Shown here one piece after another: positions 17,501-19,757 of a DNA stretch of 19,757 nucleotides; within the stretch, counting starts at the first letter, position 1; the number at the start of each line of letters is the position of its first letter. Below the pieces are notes generated by a model. That model was not told the origin of the DNA, ran no database searches, and was given only the letters and a program-made list of their open reading frames with translations. Source of the stretch: Periconia sp. R9002 (lineage: Eukaryota > Ascomycota > Dothideomycetes > Pleosporales > Periconiaceae); assembly GCA_023627715.1 (NCBI GenBank), contig JAMAHW010000194.1, positions 1-19,757 of the forward strand. The letters are read 5' to 3'. Position numbers and translations under genes: made by a program.

Positions 17501-19757
17501 CTCTTTCCTCAATTCCTCGGCGCTGATGATTGGTTCTACGACACGCCTTGGATCTTTAGCGTGGGACCACCAACCTGGCATTGTGCCTAGGACATATTTA
17601 GCCCACAGCAGTCCAGGTCGAGGCTCTTGCAATAGCAACCGACCATTATGTCGTAGCAATTGGTGAAGGGCTTTCAGGCTTTTTCGAATACTATTGGTCG
17701 TCCGGATGATGTCCATGGCAATGATGAGATCAAATTGTTCATTTCCAAACCCCTGTTCCTCAAATTCCTCATTCAGATTCAAGGCAGAGAACTTCACATT
17801 TGCAACTCCCTTCAATCTCTCTTTGAAATCATTCACCTTACTGGAGGACGCATCTGCGATTACAAGCTGCGAATACAGAGGCTGTCCATCAGGTCGAGTG
17901 AAGTCGTTGACAATTCTTGACGTTTTCTCATCGAGTCCCGTTTGTACCACTAGGATGGTGGCGTTGGGCTTAGTCTGGGCTATGCTTTGAATGAACTGGG
18001 TGTCGTCGTGCTCTCGCAGAAATTGCGTTATTGCGCCATCGTCGAACATGATCTCTCCTTTCAGAAGAGACTCGATAGAAGTAGACACAGCGGCAACAAC
18101 CGATGCCACGTGTGCGGCGGGGGTAGCTTCAAGTTTCTTCGCCAGTGCTTCAAGGTTCTGTGTCAACGTAGTTGCTGTGTAGTCGTTAAGGTCCGACGGG
18201 TGATGCTGAATAAGCCATTCTTTGTACTGGACCAAGTGTGGGGCGTCTACGTCGATATTTCTAGCGGTTATGCTGGCGGCAGAAATGGCCAGCTGTGCAA
18301 GTTCATCAAGAAGTGGAACGCACTTTTGGTGTTTGGGGGACGTTTTAATGAGTGTGCTAGTGTTCTGAAAGTCGATATGTGGAACCCATTCGCTTCGGGC
18401 GGTCATTGACGCCGTTGTGTCTTCGCCCATGGCATCCTCGTGAAAAATCTGGCTGTGGGAGCCAGAGATACTAATGATTTTCTTCGAGCCCGCAGCCACC
18501 CACCCGTTCGCGACAAAACCTTCGTTTGTAGGTTCAGCTGCGGTAAAGATATCGAGGTCATTCTTCGCGCAATTGTATATTGTGATCAAGTCGATCCCCG
18601 CAGCAACTATTCGGCGATAATCACGGCCGATGCCTTTGATAATTGCACAGCTCATCAGCTGGTAATAAGTATCTAGCACGACAGGGTGCACATGGTAGTG
18701 TGCCTCATCCCCCCATTGGTTGTTTCGCATCTTAGCTGTACCTCCCATGGTTGTCGTTGCCGTCCTGATATCTTGCAAGGTTTGGAAGGAAGGACCATAA
18801 TCAAGACCTGCCTGTCGCACCGCTTCGTAAAGGCTATCACCATCGACCTTCCTCGGTAGACTCTTCACCTTCTCGTTGTGTGCGCGCTGAGTTTCGAACG
18901 TCTCGCCTCGGACCTCACCCGTGGTGTGCTTTGTCCAGATGTGGCCATTATACGCGGATATGGAAAATTCCCACCATGAGCTGGTGGACGTGTCCGTCAA
19001 GCGGGCTCGACGCAAGCAGGTGACGATCTCAGTAGGAGTTTCGGCATCCACTACCAAAGCGTTGTGCACGATGATGTTTCGAATACTAACGCCGTCGTTG
19101 ATCCCACTCACTTGGCGTCCGGCCTCGGCCGCAATAGATACAAATCCTGCAAGAGGAAAGACAATAGAATCAGATAGCTTGTGGTGAGCAATCCAAGGCG
19201 TTGTCTTTGGGGATAGTAGATTCCGCCAGACAGGCTCCAAATCCGTGCTGGCGGGAATCTTTGAGCCCAACAGAGGATGATGAATATGCTCCCTGTCTAA
19301 CCACTCCTTGGATAGTCGTGACTTGTATAGAAACTTCTGCGAGTGATCCCACGGGTAGCGAGGCAAACCAGCAACGAGAGATGCAGGTACATTGACAAGA
19401 GCTTTGAAATCCATAACGATATTCAAAGTATAGAGCTTCCCGAGGGCCTGCAACAGGTTTTCGGCGCTACTCTGTCGGCGCACAAGGGATGAAACATAGG
19501 GAACGTTCATTGAAGCAGCTGTCAAGGTTTGTCTGATTGGACCAGCGAGCGCTGAATGTGGACCCAGCTCCAGCAAAACCGGATTCTTGATGATCGTGGA
19601 ATTCAACAAGGCCTGCATAGCAGCTTTGAAACAGACTGGCCGTTCAAGGTTGGATTGCCAGTACTTGGGACCCAAATGACTACCCTATCAAATCAGACGT
19701 AAATGGGATTATGAGTATAATCCCTTTGAATACGGCTCGTGCACTCTGAACGACAGG
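14555..19757 (-). CDS. Highly reducing polyketide synthase, partial (AT end-DH-MT*-ER-KR-ACP)
   Basis: The gene enters from the right edge, so KS and most of AT are missing. Visible exons are 19734-19757, 16075-19679, 15696-16014 and 14555-15641, with introns of 54, 60 and 54 nt. Residues are counted from Leu at 19675. The AT end carries GPHSALAGP (38-46). The DH has His165 in HKLSDSIVFP and Asp335 in DTYYQ; the usual Gly four residues after His is Asp. The methyltransferase region (about 455-750) keeps LLLQEPRPG and GTMPGWW but lacks the SAM-binding glycine motif (VVQTGLDEK, 576-584). The ER has HSGAGGVGLAAI (1081-1092). The KR has GGLGGLGR and SSLSGIVGQVGQANYASAN. The ACP Ser in LGLDSL is encoded at 14696-14698, and the protein ends 46 residues later. 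No thioesterase, reductase, condensation or carnitine-acyltransferase domain follows. It should make a fully reduced but unmethylated chain released by another enzyme. Confidence 0.96.

Overview
The window looks like nuclear DNA of a filamentous ascomycete (Pezizomycotina). The evidence is short spliceosomal introns of about 48-60 nt with GTAAGT-type donors and CTAAC-like branch points, a fungal rhodopsin-domain membrane-protein gene, an AT-rich block with the dinucleotide bias of repeat-induced point mutation (RIP), and a fungal highly reducing polyketide synthase. A dothideomycete-like origin is a guess from an LTR-like relic only.

Left part (1-5642), gene-poor. Positions 1 to about 720 are RIP-type AT-rich DNA, probably a dead repeat. 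A seven-exon minus-strand gene for a fungal rhodopsin-domain 7TM protein follows (1014-2606). Its reading frame continues past an in-frame TAG to a second stop at 783. Positions 2607-5642 hold no confident gene. They contain an LTR-like stretch (about 3195-3393) with an E-box inverted repeat and a palindromic TATA element, a weak two-exon small-gene candidate (4660-4999, minus) and a short TTAGGG run at 5271-5290.

Right part (5643-19757), a secondary-metabolite gene cluster of five genes in strictly alternating orientation: an adenylation-thiolation-condensation (A-T-C) NRPS-like protein (minus), a 2-oxoglutarate/Fe(II) oxygenase (plus), an ATP-grasp ligase (minus), a four-exon short-chain dehydrogenase/reductase (plus), and a highly reducing PKS (minus) that runs off the right edge. 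The PKS shows AT (C-terminal end only), DH, a degenerate methyltransferase, ER, KR and a terminal ACP, with no releasing domain. KS and the rest of AT lie outside the window.

Inferred logic: the PKS makes a reduced, probably unmethylated chain. The SDR and the oxygenase tailor it. The A-T-C protein and/or the ATP-grasp ligase add a carboxylate or amino acid through an ester or amide bond, one of them possibly doing the chain release that the PKS cannot do itself. Having two unrelated carboxylate-activating, bond-forming enzymes next to one HR-PKS is the most unusual aspect. Both divergent intergenic regions (8748-9126 and 12468-12806) carry the identical 13-mer CTGACCTCGCATA, a candidate site for a cluster regulator. 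I do not recognise the cluster as a named pathway.
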